Assembly: GCA_026129165.1 (NCBI GenBank)
Contig: JAHCIP010000024.1
Location: forward strand, 1 to 35,162
Length of the DNA stretch: 35,162 nucleotides
Reading direction: 5' to 3'
Origin: Anaerolineae bacterium
GTDB taxonomy: Bacteria; Chloroflexota; Anaerolineae; Epilineales; JAHCIE01
Below the pieces are notes generated by a model. It did not search any database. It saw only the letters and a program-made list of their open reading frames with translations, and was not told where the DNA came from. Every line of letters begins with the position of its first letter. Position 1 is the first letter of the stretch. Position numbers and translations under genes: made by a program. Shown here in pieces: positions 33,034 through 35,162 of this stretch.

Positions 33034-35162
33034 TTGAGCGAGCTAGATATCCACTTGCTAGGCCCATGGCAGGTTCTTCGCCAGGATGAGCCACTCAGCG
33101 GGTTTCGCCATGATAAGGTCCGCGCCTTGTTGGCCTACCTGGTGGTCGAAGCCGACCGGCCGCATCGCCGCGAGAGCCTAGCCGCGCTGCTATGGCCCGA
33201 ACAGCCAGAGCCGACCGCGCTCCACAATCTCCGCCAGTCGCTGAGCCTCCTGCGCCAGGCGTTGGGGGAGGAGACGGCCCACTCCCTGCTGACAGTCACC
33301 GCCAAGACGGTCGAACTGCACCTGGATGATGGCGTGCGGGTGGATGTGACCGACTTTACACGGCTGGTTCGGGAGTGCAGCCATCACGCCCACCGCCGCC
33401 TGGAGGCGTGTCCGGCGTGCCAGGCGCGGCTACGCGCAGCGGCGCGTCTCTATCGGGGCGAATTCCTGGCCGGGTTATCCGTCGCCGACTCCGTTGAGTT
33501 TGAGGAGTGGCGGCTATTCACCCAGGAAGCCCTCCACCGTGAGGCGCTGGACGTCTTCGGTCATCTCGTTACTTACCATACCCGCCGGGCGGAGTATCGC
33601 CCGGCCGCCGACTACCTGCGCCGCCAGTTGGCCCTGGCCCCGTGGCGTGAGGAAGCCCACCGCGACCTGATGCGGCTGCTGGCCCTGAGTGGGGAGCGCA
33701 GCGCCGCCCTGGTCCAGTATCAGACATGCCGCAAGGTGCTTGCCCAGGAGTTAGGGGTCGAGCCAGCGCCTGAAACCCAGGCGCTGTTTAATGCCATCCG
33801 GGGCAGCCAGCCCCTCGACACCGCCCCCGTTCCAAACCCTCCTCGCCCTGCCCCCTTCCCTCTGCCGGCCCCGTTGACCCCCCTGATTGGCCGCGAGGCC
33901 GAGCTGGCCCGGCTCACCGAACTGGCCCTGGACCCGGCCACGCGGCTGCTGACGCTTGTCGGACCCGGTGGCGTCGGCAAGTCACGCCTGGCCCAGGCGC
34001 TAGCCGCCGAGATTCAGACCAGCTTCACCCATGGCGTCTACCTCGTCCCCCTGTCCGGGCTGGAGGGGACAAGCACACCGCGCCAGGCGTTAGTCGCCGC
34101 CATCGCCACTACCCTCCAGCTCGTATCGCCCAGCAGCGGCAAGCTCGAGACACGGGTACTGGACTACACGCGCGAGCGAGAAATCCTGCTCATCCTGGAC
34201 AGCTTCGAACATCTGCTCATCCCCACCGCCGGCCCCAGTGTCGAGTTCCTCCTGACATTGCTCCACACCGCCCCCCAGGCCCTCATCATCGTCACCTGCC
34301 GCCAGCCCCTCGCCGTGCAAGCCGAGCGCGTCGTACCCATCAAAGGGCTGGCCCAGGCCTCGCCCGGCCAGCCGCCCACCCTTTCCCCCAGCGTCCTGCT
34401 ATTCGCCGAACGCGCCCAGCGTGCCAGCGACGAATTCAGGCTCGATAGCGACCTCCTGGCTGATATATCGAGAATCTGCCATCTGGTAGATGGGCTGCCG
34501 CTGGGCATCGAACTCGCCGCCGCCCTCACCCCCCAGCACACACCCGCCGCCATCGCCGCCGCCCTCCACCGTGACCTGAGCGCCCTGGTCGTCCAGCGCC
34601 ACGACCTACCTGCCCGTCATCACAGTCTGCGGGCCGTATTTGAGACCTCCTGGCGTCTGTTGAGCCAGGTCGAACAGCGCGTGCTGGCCCAATGTTCAGT
34701 ATTTCAAGGCGGCTTCACCCGCCAGGCAGCCGAAGCAGTTGTCGGAGGCTCGGGCCGCGACGCCGGCGACAGCCTCCCGGCGCTGGGCGTAGTACTGGCC
34801 GCGCTGGTGGCAAAATCACTCCTCCGCTGGGACGACCAGGCGCAGCGCTACGACATGCACGACGTCGTGCGCCACTTCGCGGGCGAGCGCGTCGTAGACT
34901 TGGCCGAGCAGGCGAGCCACAGCCGCCATAGCGACTATTACCTGACCTACGTGGAGCAGCATGAGGCCAGCTTGCGCGGTGCGGCCCCCCTGGTGGCCCT
35001 GGCCGAGTTACAGCGTGAGTGGGCCAACATCCACGCCGCCTGGCAGTGGGCTGCCTACCACCAGCGGACGGCCGACCTGGAGCGGAGCCTGGAAGGACTG
35101 GCCCGACTGATTGATATGTCAGGGTTGTCTGCTGAAGGCGAGGCCCTCTTTGGCGGCGCGGC
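33034..35162 (+). CDS. AfsR/SARP-type regulator with STAND ATPase domain, C-terminus outside the window
   Basis: At least 709 residues, cut by the right edge. Order: OmpR-like winged-helix DNA-binding domain (about 3-100, starting LDIHLLGPWQVL), bacterial transcriptional activator domain (about 105-255, with AHRDLMRLLALSGERSAAL), then an NB-ARC/STAND ATPase with Walker A GPGGVGKS (310-317), Walker B ILLILD (384-389) and DGLPLGIELA (486-495). A TPR region is expected beyond the edge. Such proteins activate promoters with heptamer direct repeats, and two lie directly divergent. The start TTG at 33034 is the most likely because the conserved domain begins there and a G-run lies about 12 nt upstream; it is a weak start. 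An ATP-controlled activation step is inferred from the family. Confidence 0.9.
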   Translation, partial: MSELDIHLLGPWQVLRQDEPLSGFRHDKVRALLAYLVVEADRPHRRESLAALLWPEQPEPTALHNLRQSLSLLRQALGEETAHSLLTVTAKTVELHLDDGVRVDVTDFTRLVRECSHHAHRRLEACPACQARLRAAARLYRGEFLAGLSVADSVEFEEWRLFTQEALHREALDVFGHLVTYHTRRAEYRPAADYLRRQLALAPWREEAHRDLMRLLALSGERSAALVQYQTCRKVLAQELGVEPAPETQALFNAIRGSQPLDTAPVPNPPRPAPFPLPAPLTPLIGREAELARLTELALDPATRLLTLVGPGGVGKSRLAQALAAEIQTSFTHGVYLVPLSGLEGTSTPRQALVAAIATTLQLVSPSSGKLETRVLDYTREREILLILDSFEHLLIPTAGPSVEFLLTLLHTAPQALIIVTCRQPLAVQAERVVPIKGLAQASPGQPPTLSPSVLLFAERAQRASDEFRLDSDLLADISRICHLVDGLPLGIELAAALTPQHTPAAIAAALHRDLSALVVQRHDLPARHHSLRAVFETSWRLLSQVEQRVLAQCSVFQGGFTRQAAEAVVGGSGRDAGDSLPALGVVLAALVAKSLLRWDDQAQRYDMHDVVRHFAGERVVDLAEQASHSRHSDYYLTYVEQHEASLRGAAPLVALAELQREWANIHAAWQWAAYHQRTADLERSLEGLARLIDMSGLSAEGEALFGGA

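Overview
The window looks like high-GC chromosomal DNA from a filamentous-type Chloroflexota bacterium (Anaerolineae/Ardenticatenia-like). This is inferred from three things: an AfsR/SARP-type regulator with a STAND ATPase, a secreted protein ending in a Pro/Thr-rich linker plus a YYLFLPFIR tail of the kind common in that phylum, and short palindromic repeats that occur even inside genes. No rRNA, tRNA, CRISPR array or transposase was seen.

Layout. (1) 1-16213, minus strand: one uninterrupted reading frame of at least 5404 codons, running off the left edge. It encodes a giant surface protein with an N-terminal signal anchor, calcium-binding thrombospondin-3-like repeats, an unexpected block of hydrophobic helices, a seven-blade FG-GAP propeller, several beta-helix, propeller and crystallin-like modules, and C-terminal Ig-like/DUF11 repeats. 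(2) 16559-22024, minus strand: an operon of MFS transporter, beta-glucuronidase-like GH2, DUF2721 membrane protein and a second GH2, read from a near-consensus promoter with a perfect 12-bp palindromic operator. (3) 22229-23236, minus strand: a LacI-family repressor. Divergent from it, 23393-26589 plus strand, are transketolase and transaldolase, overlapping by one base. A near-copy of the same operator lies between the two promoters. (4) 26688-32318, minus strand: a secreted 1876-residue protein with two different zinc-metalloprotease domains. (5) 32573-32776, minus strand: a small Chloroflexota-type protein. (6) 33034 to the right edge, plus strand: the SARP/AfsR-type regulator, cut by the window end.

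How it fits together. Regions 2 and 3 read as a LacI-controlled unit: a transporter imports a sugar or glucuronide, two GH2 enzymes hydrolyse it, and the non-oxidative pentose phosphate enzymes are co-regulated. Regions 1, 4 and 5 share an unusual promoter layout. Each has heptamer direct repeats with 4-bp spacers (11-bp period), and the last heptamer lies exactly 8 bp before a -10-like hexamer. That is the geometry described for Streptomyces SARP activators. A SARP-type gene sits divergently beside two of these promoters. The most notable hypothesis is therefore a SARP-controlled surface and protease system (small protein, dual metalloprotease, possibly the giant surface protein) in a non-actinobacterial phylum.
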